NCBI GenBank assembly: GCA_910583885.1
Contig: CAJUAC010000013.1
Coordinates: 1 to 57,086 of the forward strand
Source: an uncultured Oscillospiraceae bacterium
GTDB taxonomy: Bacteria > Bacillota > Clostridia > Oscillospirales > Oscillospiraceae
Reading direction: 5' to 3'
Length of the DNA: 57,086 nucleotides
In this document: piece after piece, positions 40,709 through 49,330 of the stretch
Numbering within the stretch: the stretch's first letter is position 1
How the letters are laid out: each line of letters starts with the position of its first letter
Notes under the pieces: generated by a model
Told to the model about the DNA's origin: nothing
Seen by the model: the letters and a program-made list of their open reading frames with translations, nothing else
The model's database searches: none
Program-made: the position numbers and the translations under genes

Positions 40709-43258
40709 TTACTCCTTCCGGTTCCTATACTGCTGTATCGCCTTCTTCAGCTGCTCGATATGCAGCGGCTTTGCCACATGGGCATTCATACCGGCGTCCA
40801 ACGCCGCCTTCTCATCCTCCGCGAAGGCATTTGCAGTCATGGCAATAATCGGGATAGACTGCGCATCGCTGCGGGCCAGGGCCCTGATCGCCCTGGTTGC
40901 ATCGTATCCGTTCATCACCGGCATCTGGACATCCATCAGGATTGCATCAAACTCCCCCTCTGCAGATGCCTCAAAACGCTCCAGCGCCAGCTGGCCGTTT
41001 TCAACGATGTCACACGTGATCCCCTCAATCTCTAAAAGCTCCGCCAGGATTTCCGCATTGATCTCGTTGTCCTCTGCCGCCAGGAGGTGCAGCCCCTCCA
41101 GGCTGCTGCCCTCCGGGAGCTCCGCGCTGGCCTCCCCCCACATCTCCTGGAGCTTCCCCCGGAAAGCGGATACAAAAAACGGCTTGGTGAGAATACCCGT
41201 ATTGTCCAGCTGGAGCGCATCGTCCATCCCTTCCATGTCGTAATCTGCCAGGAACAGGATGGGTATTGGGCCGGGCAGCGCCTCCCGCAGCCTTTTCGCC
41301 GCCTGGTCCGCGCCCATATCGTCCCAGTCCAGCAGGGCCACCTGGTACTCCCTGCCGCCCTCGATCAGCTGTATGGCCGTCTCCATGCTGGCGGCCATGT
41401 CCACCTGGATGCCCACGGCCTTTGTCAGCGTCTGGAGATTGTTGCAGATCTCCTCATCACTGTCCACCGCCAGGATCCGGACAATGCCGCTCTTCTCCCA
41501 GAACGGTTTGTCTACCTGGCCCTCTGGGACCCGCAGCTCCAATTCTACCCGGAAAAGGCTGCCCTTGTCCACCTCGCTGGAGACCTCAATGGTCCCTCCC
41601 ATGAGCTCTACAATACTCTTGGTGATCGCCATGCCGAGCCCGGTCCCCTGCACCTTGTTTGTGGTACTGTTTTCCGCCCGGGTAAAGGCGTCAAAAATCG
41701 TCTCCAGGTAGGCTGGGGTCATCCCATAGCCATTATCCTCCACCTCGATCCGTATCCGCTCATACTGGCTGGAGCGCTGCTTGAGCCCGATAATACGGAA
41801 CCAGATACTGCCCCCCTCCGGCGTATACTTGATGGCATTGGACAGGAGGTTGATCAAAATCTGGTTGATGCGCGTCTCATCCCCCATCAGGTACTCATGC
41901 CGGATCCCAGTCACCTCGATGTGGAAGGCCTGCTGTTTCGCCTTTGCCATGGGCTGGATGATCGCGTCTACGGAGGAAACCAGGTCATTGAGGGTAAAGG
42001 GCTCAAGCGCCAGCACGACCTTCCCGCTCTCGATTTTGGAGACATCCAGTACGTCATTAATCAGGCTGAGCAGGTGCTGGCCCGAGGCCATGATCTTCTT
42101 GGTATACTCGCGTACCTTTACCGGGTTTTCCGCATCCATGGCCAGCAGGGAGGTAAATCCCAGGACTGCATTCATCGGCGTGCGGATATCATGGGACATG
42201 TTGGAGAGGAACGTTGTCTTGGAATTGCTGGCAATCTGGGCAGCCTGCAGCGCCTCCGCCAGCTGCTTGTTATGGAGCTCCCGCTCGCTCTCCTGCTCCC
42301 GCCGGATCCGGTTCTGCTGCCGCTGGCTGAACCAATAGAGCAGGCAGCACAGGAAAAATGCCACCAGCATCACAGTTACCACAATAAAGAGGTTGTGGTT
42401 TACAGTCCGCCCCTCCTGCTGGATGGCCTCCACGGGCACATACCCGACCAGATAGATGGTCCCGCCGTTGACAGCCCACATATAGTTGAGGGAGGTCTTC
42501 CCCCGGATATCGTGGTAAAACAGGAAGTCCGCCCCCGCCGCCAGGCAGGCGGCCACCTCCTCCCGGAGGGACCCCTCCTGGATATTGTTTGCCCGGTAAA
42601 AGTCCGACAGGTTCAGATGGCCCGCACTCCGCTCCCCCATGCCCTTGGGCTTGAGCACGAAACGCTCGCTCGCCGCATCCATAATATACAGCATGGCCTT
42701 CTTATCGTAAAACCCGCTGGGGAGGGAGCGATCCAGGGAGTCGTACACATACTCTGCATAGAGCATCGCAGCCTCCTGCCCATCCTGTATCACGGGGCAT
42801 TTCATGGAGTAAGCCCAGGTCCCCATGTAGTTTACATAGGATCGGGAGACCGGCAGGCCCCCTACTGCCCGGCCGGAGGTGAAGTCCAGCCCTTCCTCGG
42901 TGAACCGCTCCCCTGTGCTGGAAACCCCCTCCGTCTCCCCTGACCGGATCAGCGACAGCTTGACCATTGTCTGGTTTTTCTCAAAGGCGAGGATATACGC
43001 CTCCATATCCTCTGCCCGGGCAGCCTCCTGCGCGAGCATGATCTGGAACTCCGCCTCGTTCTCCAGGATCGCCTCAATGGTACACTTGATCAGATCCAGG
43101 GTTTCGCTCAGGTTCTGGATGGCCGCAGTGGACATCTCACGGGAAATCTTCTGGAATACCGAGGCGACCACTGCCCCTAACATACAAAAGACCAAGATGA
43201 TGGTGAGAAACAGGGCAATCCCCTGCCTCCTTTTGATCCTGTTCAGTTCCTCTTTCAT
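40709..43258 (-). CDS. Membrane hybrid histidine kinase with two receiver domains
   Basis: The 849-residue protein has membrane segments at about 14-34 and 290-310 flanking a 255-residue extracellular sensor (probably Cache-like). His356 lies in the phospho-acceptor motif FLSNMSHDIRTPMNAVLGF; an ATPase domain includes NLLSNAIKYTPEGG, VEDNGYGM and GTGLGMAI. Two receivers follow: the first has ALLDWDDMGAD and looks divergent, the second has the standard AILMDVQMPVMNGYDATRAI. No output domain or response regulator is adjacent. Co-operonic with the binding lipoprotein downstream. GGAGAT precedes the ATG. Confidence 0.93.
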   Translation of the reverse strand: MKEELNRIKRRQGIALFLTIILVFCMLGAVVASVFQKISREMSTAAIQNLSETLDLIKCTIEAILENEAEFQIMLAQEAARAEDMEAYILAFEKNQTMVKLSLIRSGETEGVSSTGERFTEEGLDFTSGRAVGGLPVSRSYVNYMGTWAYSMKCPVIQDGQEAAMLYAEYVYDSLDRSLPSGFYDKKAMLYIMDAASERFVLKPKGMGERSAGHLNLSDFYRANNIQEGSLREEVAACLAAGADFLFYHDIRGKTSLNYMWAVNGGTIYLVGYVPVEAIQQEGRTVNHNLFIVVTVMLVAFFLCCLLYWFSQRQQNRIRREQESERELHNKQLAEALQAAQIASNSKTTFLSNMSHDIRTPMNAVLGFTSLLAMDAENPVKVREYTKKIMASGQHLLSLINDVLDVSKIESGKVVLALEPFTLNDLVSSVDAIIQPMAKAKQQAFHIEVTGIRHEYLMGDETRINQILINLLSNAIKYTPEGGSIWFRIIGLKQRSSQYERIRIEVEDNGYGMTPAYLETIFDAFTRAENSTTNKVQGTGLGMAITKSIVELMGGTIEVSSEVDKGSLFRVELELRVPEGQVDKPFWEKSGIVRILAVDSDEEICNNLQTLTKAVGIQVDMAASMETAIQLIEGGREYQVALLDWDDMGADQAAKRLREALPGPIPILFLADYDMEGMDDALQLDNTGILTKPFFVSAFRGKLQEMWGEASAELPEGSSLEGLHLLAAEDNEINAEILAELLEIEGITCDIVENGQLALERFEASAEGEFDAILMDVQMPVMNGYDATRAIRALARSDAQSIPIIAMTANAFAEDEKAALDAGMNAHVAKPLHIEQLKKAIQQYRNRKE

Positions 43259-43373
43259 GCTGCATCTCCATTCGCTGCATTAGCCGTCCCAGCAGACAGA
43301 TCAATTGAGCTAATTATACCAGCTTCCTTCTTTTCATGTCAATAGCCTGGAGGCGCTGCCCCTTCTCTCCCCC

Positions 43374-43402
43374 TTGCTTTTGCGGCGGCGCGATGATATA
43401 CT
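43374..43402 (+). promoter_or_regulatory. Promoter of the nucleotidyltransferase-like gene
   Basis: TTGCTT (43374-43379), a 17-nt spacer and TATACT (43397-43402) with an extended TG at 43394-43395. Confidence 0.6.
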
Positions 43403-43436
43403 GCGTGCAGCATCCTGATTTTTAGGAGGGCAGGCT

Positions 43437-43832
43437 ATGAACAAACAGGACATACTACAAATATTGGGCGCCCTCCCCTTTGATAAGGGGGCGTACTGGC
43501 TCGTTGCTGGCGGCGCGATGGTGTTGTACGGCTTACGAGAGGAAACCAGCGACATTGATTTGGGATGCACCAAAAAGCTTGCCGATGAGCTGGAGCGGCA
43601 GGGGCATCGTGTCATCCGATGGGAGGACGGCACCCGGCAGATCTGCTACGGACCGGGTATCGACCTGTTTGAAAACTGGTTTCCCGGCCAATCCCAGCTC
43701 GTGGAAAACATCCCGGTGCTCTCCCTGGGCGGCCTGCTTGCCATGAAAAAATCCCTGGGCCGGGAGAAGGACAAGGCAGATATCCGCCGGATAGAGGATC
43801 TTCTCCGGACGTCCCGTCAGACACAGGATTAG
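43437..43832 (+). CDS. Small nucleotidyltransferase-fold protein (DUF6036-like)
   Basis: The 131-residue protein has the minimal nucleotidyltransferase signature WLVAGGAMVLYGLREETSDIDLG, with the GG and DxD metal residues. This resembles AbiEii/MNT and DUF6036-type proteins, some of which are toxins or antitoxins. No obvious partner such as HEPN or AbiEi is nearby. AGGAGGG precedes the ATG. Its stop codon lies inside the CIRCE element of htpG, so heat-shock repression could touch its transcript end. Confidence 0.75.
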   Translation: MNKQDILQILGALPFDKGAYWLVAGGAMVLYGLREETSDIDLGCTKKLADELERQGHRVIRWEDGTRQICYGPGIDLFENWFPGQSQLVENIPVLSLGGLLAMKKSLGREKDKADIRRIEDLLRTSRQTQD

Positions 43833-43855
43833 CACTCTTTCTTCCAGAGTGCTAA
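43829..43855. promoter_or_regulatory. CIRCE element (HrcA operator) upstream of htpG
   Basis: TTAGCACTC, nine bases and GAGTGCTAA match the CIRCE consensus perfectly. It overlaps the stop codon of the upstream gene and lies 113 bp before the htpG start. Confidence 0.95.
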
Positions 43856-43862
43856 TATTTAC

Positions 43863-43901
43863 AATTTCGTCATACTCTGTTCACAATTACCATGCATGAT
43901 A
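43863..43901 (+). promoter_or_regulatory. 39-bp stress-gene motif, htpG copy
   Basis: It matches the segment upstream of htrA (17270-17308) at 31 of 39 positions, including the TCATA/TCACA direct repeats 11 bp apart. Located between CIRCE and htpG. Confidence 0.55.
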
Positions 43902-43967
43902 GGGGGCGAAAGATATTTGGGGGCTGCCGGCTGCGGCGGCCTGCCTGTACAGGAGGAAACGTAACCT

Positions 43968-45848
43968 ATGGCAAAGAAAGAATTCAAAGCAGAATCCAAG
44001 CGCCTGCTGGATCTGATGATCCACTCCATCTATACCCACAAGGAGATCTTCCTCCGGGAGATCATCTCCAATGCCAGCGACGCCATTGACAAGCTGTGCT
44101 ACAAGTCCCTGACAGACGAGAATGTGGGGTTGAAACGGGAGGACTTCCACATTACCATCCACGCGGACAAGGACAGCCGCCTGCTCACCGTCAGTGACAA
44201 TGGCATCGGCATGGATGAAAATGACCTGGAAAACAACCTTGGCATCATCGCCTCCAGCGGCACCTACCAGTTCCGCCAGGAGGTGGGCAAGGATAATGAT
44301 GACGTGGACATCATCGGCCAGTTCGGTGTGGGCTTCTACTCCGCCTTTATGGTCTCCGACCAGATCACCGTTGTCACCAAGAAGTACGGCAATAGCCAGG
44401 CCTACCGCTGGGAGAGCGATGGGGCCGATGGCTACACCATCACCCCCTGCGAGAAGGACAGCGTGGGCACCGATATCATCATGCATATCAAGCCCGACGG
44501 CGATGAGGAGGACTACAGCGAGTTCCTTCAGGAGTACACCCTGCGCAGCCTGGTGAAAAAGTACTCCGACTACATCCGCTGGCCCATCCGCATGGAGGTG
44601 ACAAAGTCCCGCAAGAAGGAGGACTCCCCGGAGGACAAGCCGGAATATGAGGACTACAAGGAGGAGGAGACCCTCAACAGCATGGTCCCCCTCTGGCAGC
44701 GGAAGAAGGGTGATGTGTCCAAGGAGGAGCACGACAAGTTCTATCAGGAGAAGTTCAGCGACTTCACGCCGCCCCAGTCCGTCATCACGGTCTCTGCCGA
44801 GGGCCAGGTATCCTACAAGGCCCTGCTCTATATCCCTGCCCGTCCGCCCTATGACTACTACAGTGCAGACTACCAGCGGGGCTTGCAGCTCTACTCCGCC
44901 GGGGTGATGATTATGGACAAGTGCCAGGATCTCATCGGCGACCACTTCGGATTTGTCAAGGGCGTGGTGGACTCCCCGGACCTGAGCCTGAACATCTCCC
45001 GCGAGCTGCTCCAGCACGACCGCCAGCTCAAGCTCATTGCCAACAACATTGAGAAGAAGGTCAAGTCTGAGCTGGAGCGGATGCTGAAGGAGGACCGGGA
45101 GGGCTACGAGAAGTTCTACCAGAATTTTGGCCGCCAGCTCAAGGTGGGCTGCCTGAATAACTACGGGGCCAAGCGGGAGCTGCTGGAGGACCTGCTGCTG
45201 TTCTACTCCTCCACGGAGAAAAAGCTTGTCACCCTCAAGGAATACGTGGACCGGATGCCCGAGAGCCAGAAGTGCATCTACTACGCCGCCGGCGAGGATG
45301 TGGCTGCCATGGATAACCTGCCCCAGACCGAGCTGCTGCGGGAGCGGAAGATGGAGATTCTCTATCTCACCGATCAGCCCGACCAACTGCTGATGGAGAT
45401 CCTGCGGGAATACAAGGAGAAGCCCCTCCGTTCCGCTGTAGACGGCGACCTGGATCTGGAGGACATGCCGGAGGAGAAGCCGGCAGAGGATTACAAGGAG
45501 TCCCTGGACTTCATCAAGGAAGCCCTGGGCGATGAGGTGGACGAGGTCCGTATCTCCCGCAAGCTCAAGACCCACCCGGTCTGCCTCACCTGCGGCGAGG
45601 GTGTCAGCTTCGAGATGGAGCGCTATTTCACTGCCGCCCAGCCTGAGATGGGGCTGAAGGCCAAGCGCATCCTGGAGCTGAATGTGGACCACCCCGCTTT
45701 TGCCGCCCTGGAGGGCGCCAGGGCCAACGACCCGGAGCGGGCCAGGAAGTACGCCCAGGTGCTGCTCAACCAGGCCAAGCTCATTGCCGGCCTGCCCATC
45801 GGGGACCCCTCTGGGTACACGGATCTGCTGTGCAGCCTGTGGAGCTGA
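43968..45848 (+). CDS. htpG: Chaperone HtpG (Hsp90)
   Basis: The 626-residue chaperone has the N-terminal ATPase motifs EIFLREIISNASDAIDKL, VSDNGIGMDENDL and GQFGVGFYSAFMV, the middle-domain ALLYIPARPPYDYY and GVVDSPDLSLNISRELLQ. The ATP lid and C-terminal dimer domain are complete, and the length is normal. AGGAGGAAA precedes the ATG. Double control by HrcA (CIRCE) and the motif shared with htrA is suggested; in Bacillus subtilis htpG is not a CIRCE gene. Confidence 0.97.
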   Translation: MAKKEFKAESKRLLDLMIHSIYTHKEIFLREIISNASDAIDKLCYKSLTDENVGLKREDFHITIHADKDSRLLTVSDNGIGMDENDLENNLGIIASSGTYQFRQEVGKDNDDVDIIGQFGVGFYSAFMVSDQITVVTKKYGNSQAYRWESDGADGYTITPCEKDSVGTDIIMHIKPDGDEEDYSEFLQEYTLRSLVKKYSDYIRWPIRMEVTKSRKKEDSPEDKPEYEDYKEEETLNSMVPLWQRKKGDVSKEEHDKFYQEKFSDFTPPQSVITVSAEGQVSYKALLYIPARPPYDYYSADYQRGLQLYSAGVMIMDKCQDLIGDHFGFVKGVVDSPDLSLNISRELLQHDRQLKLIANNIEKKVKSELERMLKEDREGYEKFYQNFGRQLKVGCLNNYGAKRELLEDLLLFYSSTEKKLVTLKEYVDRMPESQKCIYYAAGEDVAAMDNLPQTELLRERKMEILYLTDQPDQLLMEILREYKEKPLRSAVDGDLDLEDMPEEKPAEDYKESLDFIKEALGDEVDEVRISRKLKTHPVCLTCGEGVSFEMERYFTAAQPEMGLKAKRILELNVDHPAFAALEGARANDPERARKYAQVLLNQAKLIAGLPIGDPSGYTDLLCSLWS

Positions 45849-45904
45849 CACCCCGCTTCCCAAGGCGGCTGTGGAGGGAATCATCCCTTTATCATATGAG
45901 AAAA

Positions 45905-45939
45905 ACCGGCGCGATGTGTATGGTACACATCGCGCCGGT
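45905..45939 (+). terminator. Terminator of htpG
   Basis: A perfect 16-bp stem (45905-45920 with 45924-45939) with a TGG loop and a pyrimidine-rich tail (CCTCTTCTCTCTTTT). Confidence 0.75.
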
Positions 45940-45987
45940 CCTCTTCTCTCTTTTCCAATTCCCGGTACGCCCACCGGGGAAGCCCGC

Positions 45988-46167
45988 TTAGCCGTACACG
46001 TCAAAACCGTACGGTGAGGGGGCTGGTACGGACTCCATCATGTCGATCAACGCCTCCGCCTGAGCCTCCATGCCGGCCATGGACTTTTTCAGGACTGCCA
46101 TATCATAGGCCGTCTGGAACTGCAAATTGCTCATGCTCATGCTGGCGGCTGCAATGCTCTCCATCAT
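45988..46167 (-). CDS. YjfB-like putative motility peptide
   Basis: A 59-residue frame begins MMESIAAASMSMSNLQFQTA and continues AYDMAVLKKSMAGMEAQAEA, ending SPYGFDVYG. This is the layout of the YjfB-type putative motility proteins: a short amphipathic helix pattern rich in Met and Ala. AAAGGAG lies 9 nt before the ATG at 46167. A SigD-like promoter is found 100 bp upstream, which fits the flagellar and chemotaxis genes that follow. Function is unknown, and the frame is short, but the family match, ribosome site and promoter together make it convincing. Confidence 0.8.
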   Translation of the reverse strand: MMESIAAASMSMSNLQFQTAYDMAVLKKSMAGMEAQAEALIDMMESVPAPSPYGFDVYG

Positions 46168-46260
46168 TGTGGTATTCTCCTTTCCTGTCAGATTCCCGGA
46201 CAGGTACCCATCCCCCTGCTTGAAAAGACGGGGCTGGAAAGGTCACGTTGTCCATTTCAT

Positions 46261-46287
46261 TTATCGGCCCTCCGGCACATCCGGATA
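46261..46287 (-). promoter_or_regulatory. SigD-type promoter of the YjfB-like gene
   Basis: The minus strand reads TATC (46287-46284), a 15-nt spacer and GCCGATAA (46268-46261); consensus is TAAA-N15-GCCGATAA, a match at 10 of 12 positions. Confidence 0.6.
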
Positions 46288-46311
46288 AGGGCCAGTGGAC
46301 AATTTATGCGC

Positions 46312-47112
46312 TTATTCCAGCTCAATGCTGACAATGGAACCGTTGCTGGTCTTCTGGTAGAGGTGCTCCAAATCACTGCTGAGGTAGTAGGTGCCCATAA
46401 AGACGTTGGTGCCATCCCGCACGTCCTCCAGGTAAACCGTCAGCTCCCGGCAGGAGAAGCTGTCCACCAGGACCCACCCCTCCTTGGGGTAGACCATGTA
46501 GTCAGCCATATTGTCGCCCTCCAGGCCGATGTTCCGGGGCTCCAAGGAGTTGAAGAATTCCAACTGCTCTGTCACAGCAGTCACCTTGGGCGGCTCATCC
46601 TTCTTCTGACTATTCTCAGGGGGCGGCAGGATCGACCCCGTCTCGTGGGCGACCCGGATGGACAGGGCGAACTCTGTCCAGTTCACGACCACCTGGAAGA
46701 TCTTCGGGCTCTCCCCCTCCGCAGGCTCTGTGGCCGACTTCTTTGCCAGGATCACCGACCCGGTCAAGGTATCCAGATTAGGGTCCTCGGCCAGACGGCG
46801 GTTCTCATCATCCGTCATCACGAAGCCCTGCTCGGCACCGCGCAGCACCTGGATGTACTCCCCAGCCAGCTTGGCCGGGTCATATATCTGGCTGTAGTGG
46901 TAGGCGTAGGCCTCCTCCCCTGCCTCAATGGCCGCCTCGGTGGGCGACTCCACAGCGGAGAGGAGCCCTTCTGTCATTATACTGTCCAGGGACACCGCTT
47001 CGTCGCTGCCAAGCACATACGATGCGGGCGCTTCCTCCTTCTTTCCGCCGCACGCGGCCAAAAGGTTCAGCAGAAGAACCGCAGCTAAGAAAACACTGAT
47101 CTTCCTTCTCAT
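46312..47112 (-). CDS. Secreted lipoprotein of unknown function
   Basis: The 266-residue protein has a lipoprotein signal peptide with NLLAACGG (Cys21), an Ala/Glu-rich helical first half and a beta-rich second half (NWTEFALSIRVAHET, VYPKEGWVLVDSFSCREL). No known domain is recognised. It starts 24 bp after the FtsA-like gene ends and is probably cotranscribed with it, so a role at the cell surface or envelope is likely. Confidence 0.75.
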   Translation of the reverse strand: MRRKISVFLAAVLLLNLLAACGGKKEEAPASYVLGSDEAVSLDSIMTEGLLSAVESPTEAAIEAGEEAYAYHYSQIYDPAKLAGEYIQVLRGAEQGFVMTDDENRRLAEDPNLDTLTGSVILAKKSATEPAEGESPKIFQVVVNWTEFALSIRVAHETGSILPPPENSQKKDEPPKVTAVTEQLEFFNSLEPRNIGLEGDNMADYMVYPKEGWVLVDSFSCRELTVYLEDVRDGTNVFMGTYYLSSDLEHLYQKTSNGSIVSIELE

Positions 47113-47136
47113 GCAATTGCCTCGCTTAGTATAGTT

Positions 47137-49119
47137 TCATTCCAACAGGCTGCTCCGCCGCCCGCCGCGCCGGATGACCACCTGATCGTTGTTTTGCAGC
47201 TCCTGGGTAAAAGGTGCGTCCGCCTCATTCACCCGCAGTACAACCGGGCAGTTCAGCGTCGTAAAATCAATCCCTGACCGGTCAAGCAGATCCATCAGGT
47301 AGTAGGGGGCGCCATCTGCCTTGCCTGGCAGCACCAGGGCCTCCCCGTTGAGGTAGATGCACAGGGGCGGTCCAGCAGGCTTGGGCGGCTCCGGCGCCTG
47401 GACCGGTACTTCCGGGCTCTCTGGCGCAGGCTCTGGTTCTGCATCTGCCTCTGGCATGGACTCCATTTCCGGCTCCAGCTCTGCCTCCTGCTCCGGCATG
47501 GGCGGCAGCTCCTCTTCCGGCTCCGGCAGGACAAAGGGCTCCTCTGTAGTCGTCAGCTGATCCCCGGAGCGCAGCGGCCGGTCCAGTTCTGCTGGCTGCC
47601 CATTGACCAGCACGCCGCCCAAATAGTCCTCCCCCAGCAGATCCCGGGCCGTCCGCTCCGCAGACACACCCGCCACAGCAGGGACAAAGGTGATGGAATC
47701 CCCCGCATAGACCAGGGTGGATGGGGTCGCATCCTCCCCGTTGAGCTGCAAGGTGCAGGGCGTGGCACTCTGGCCCCGGAAGGTCATCCGGTTGCCGTCT
47801 ATTGTGACGCTTAGGCTCTTGCCTGTGCGCCCAACCAGGTCAGCAGAGGTATAGCCGTTCATCATCAGCAGATCCAGTACCGTCAGTGTCCCGCTTCGGA
47901 AGAGCTTGGCGGGCTGGCCGTTGAGCATGATCCGGTAGCTGTCGCTGATGAGCCCCAGGCCGGCGGAAACGGCAATCCCCAGCGGGGTGGCGTACTCCGG
48001 GTCATTGAGCTCATATTCCTTGGAGAAAGCGCTGATTTCGTAGTTGTTGCCTGCCAGCGCCACCCGCTTCTCATCCATCTCCAGCGCCTGGGCCACCATC
48101 TCACGCAGCCCCTGCAATTTGCTGCCGCCGCCGGCCAGGAACATGGCGGAGGGCTGCGCGCCATTGATGTCCATCACCCGCTGCACGATCTCCTGGGCCA
48201 ACAGCTTGGCGGAGGCGGACAACGCCTCCCGCACCTGCACACCGGGGATGCTCTGCTCCAGCCCCAGCACATCCCGATAGGCGATGGTAGGCTCGTCAAT
48301 CTGCATCTTCATCCGCTCTGCCGTGGCGAAATCCACCAGGTACTGGCGCATCAGCGCCTCCGTGATCTCATCCCCAGCGATGGTTGCCATGGTATAGCCC
48401 ACCACAGCACCGTCGCGGCAGACGGCGATATCCGAGGTGCCCGCGCCAATATCTGCCAGCACCAGGTTCAGCAGGCGCAGGTCGGAGGGGATCACCGCGT
48501 TAAGGGCGGCAATCGGCTCCAGCGTCAGGCTGGCGACCTCTAGCCCTGCCGCCTCCATAACTGTATACAGGCTCTCCACCACCTCGCTGGGCAGGAAGGT
48601 GGCCACCACATCCGCCTCCAGCTGCTGGCCGTTGTGGTCCTTCAGGGATGTGAGGGGGTAGCGGTCAAGCAGGTAGCTGGAGACGGTATAGCCCACCAGA
48701 TAAAACCGCCGCTGGCTCTCCCGGTTCTCATTGAGCCGGGACTCCGCGTCGGAGACCGCACCGCTCTCCAGCTGGCTGATAATGTCACTGTTGATGCGGC
48801 TGACCTGGGGCAGGTCCATGGCGTAGTGCCCCTTTTCTGTGCGCAGCGCACGTCCGGCAGCGGCCACGCATACACGGGTCAGACGGCAGCCCAGCTTCTC
48901 CTCCATCCGTTCCGTGACCCGCCGGGCTACCCTTGCCACCAGTTCGATGTCCTCAATCTGGCCGTCCAGCATCGCCCGTTTGCCGTGCTCTTCCTTTTCA
49001 ATGGATAAGACCTCCAACCGGTCATCTACCACGCGCCCTGCTACGCCGATGATGCTGCGGGTGCCGATATCCAGTGCGAACACCAGCTCTGTGTCCTGAT
49101 TTTTCCGTTCCTCACTCAT
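47137..49119 (-). CDS. FtsA-like actin-fold protein with long C-terminal extension
   Basis: The 660-residue protein has the actin-type ATP motifs FALDIGTRSIIGVAG, LADIGAGTSDIAV and MFLAGGGSKLQGL, with an FtsA-like 1C subdomain (TRVCVAAAGRALRT). FtsA is normally about 420 residues. Here a further 240 residues hold beta-rich modules (LSVTIDGNRMTF, ITFVPAVAGVSAERTARDLL), a Pro/Glu-rich linker (about 527-585) and a terminal module (LCIYLNGEALVLPGK). The amphipathic membrane helix of FtsA is not evident. GGGGGAG precedes the ATG. A structural role in division, pili or surface assembly is possible; it is probably not the housekeeping FtsA. Confidence 0.8.
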   Translation of the reverse strand: MSEERKNQDTELVFALDIGTRSIIGVAGRVVDDRLEVLSIEKEEHGKRAMLDGQIEDIELVARVARRVTERMEEKLGCRLTRVCVAAAGRALRTEKGHYAMDLPQVSRINSDIISQLESGAVSDAESRLNENRESQRRFYLVGYTVSSYLLDRYPLTSLKDHNGQQLEADVVATFLPSEVVESLYTVMEAAGLEVASLTLEPIAALNAVIPSDLRLLNLVLADIGAGTSDIAVCRDGAVVGYTMATIAGDEITEALMRQYLVDFATAERMKMQIDEPTIAYRDVLGLEQSIPGVQVREALSASAKLLAQEIVQRVMDINGAQPSAMFLAGGGSKLQGLREMVAQALEMDEKRVALAGNNYEISAFSKEYELNDPEYATPLGIAVSAGLGLISDSYRIMLNGQPAKLFRSGTLTVLDLLMMNGYTSADLVGRTGKSLSVTIDGNRMTFRGQSATPCTLQLNGEDATPSTLVYAGDSITFVPAVAGVSAERTARDLLGEDYLGGVLVNGQPAELDRPLRSGDQLTTTEEPFVLPEPEEELPPMPEQEAELEPEMESMPEADAEPEPAPESPEVPVQAPEPPKPAGPPLCIYLNGEALVLPGKADGAPYYLMDLLDRSGIDFTTLNCPVVLRVNEADAPFTQELQNNDQVVIRRGGRRSSLLE

Positions 49120-49281
49120 AACTACTCCCCCTCATGTTTCAAGTATGGTTACACCCTGCCTGGACAGGAAACCGCCGGGGCGGTCCGTGCCGCCCCGGCG
49201 GCCCGGCTGGGCTGGCGTGGATCCCACACCAGCCTCATATCCCTGTGCCCCGTTTTCCCGGGGCCCGCCCGGCAGACGGAT

Positions 49282-49313
49282 ATATGGCATCCCAGTCTCC
49301 CAGGACGCCATAT
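49282..49313 (-). terminator. Hairpin after the chemoreceptor gene
   Basis: An 11-bp stem with one mismatch (49282-49292 with 49303-49313) follows the chemoreceptor stop by 18 bp. A second perfect GC stem (CCGCCGGGGCGG and CCGCCCCGGCGG) lies near 49172-49201. Neither has a U tract. Nothing else is seen in 49120-49330. Confidence 0.4.
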
Positions 49314-49330
49314 CCCCCGCTGTTTACAGC

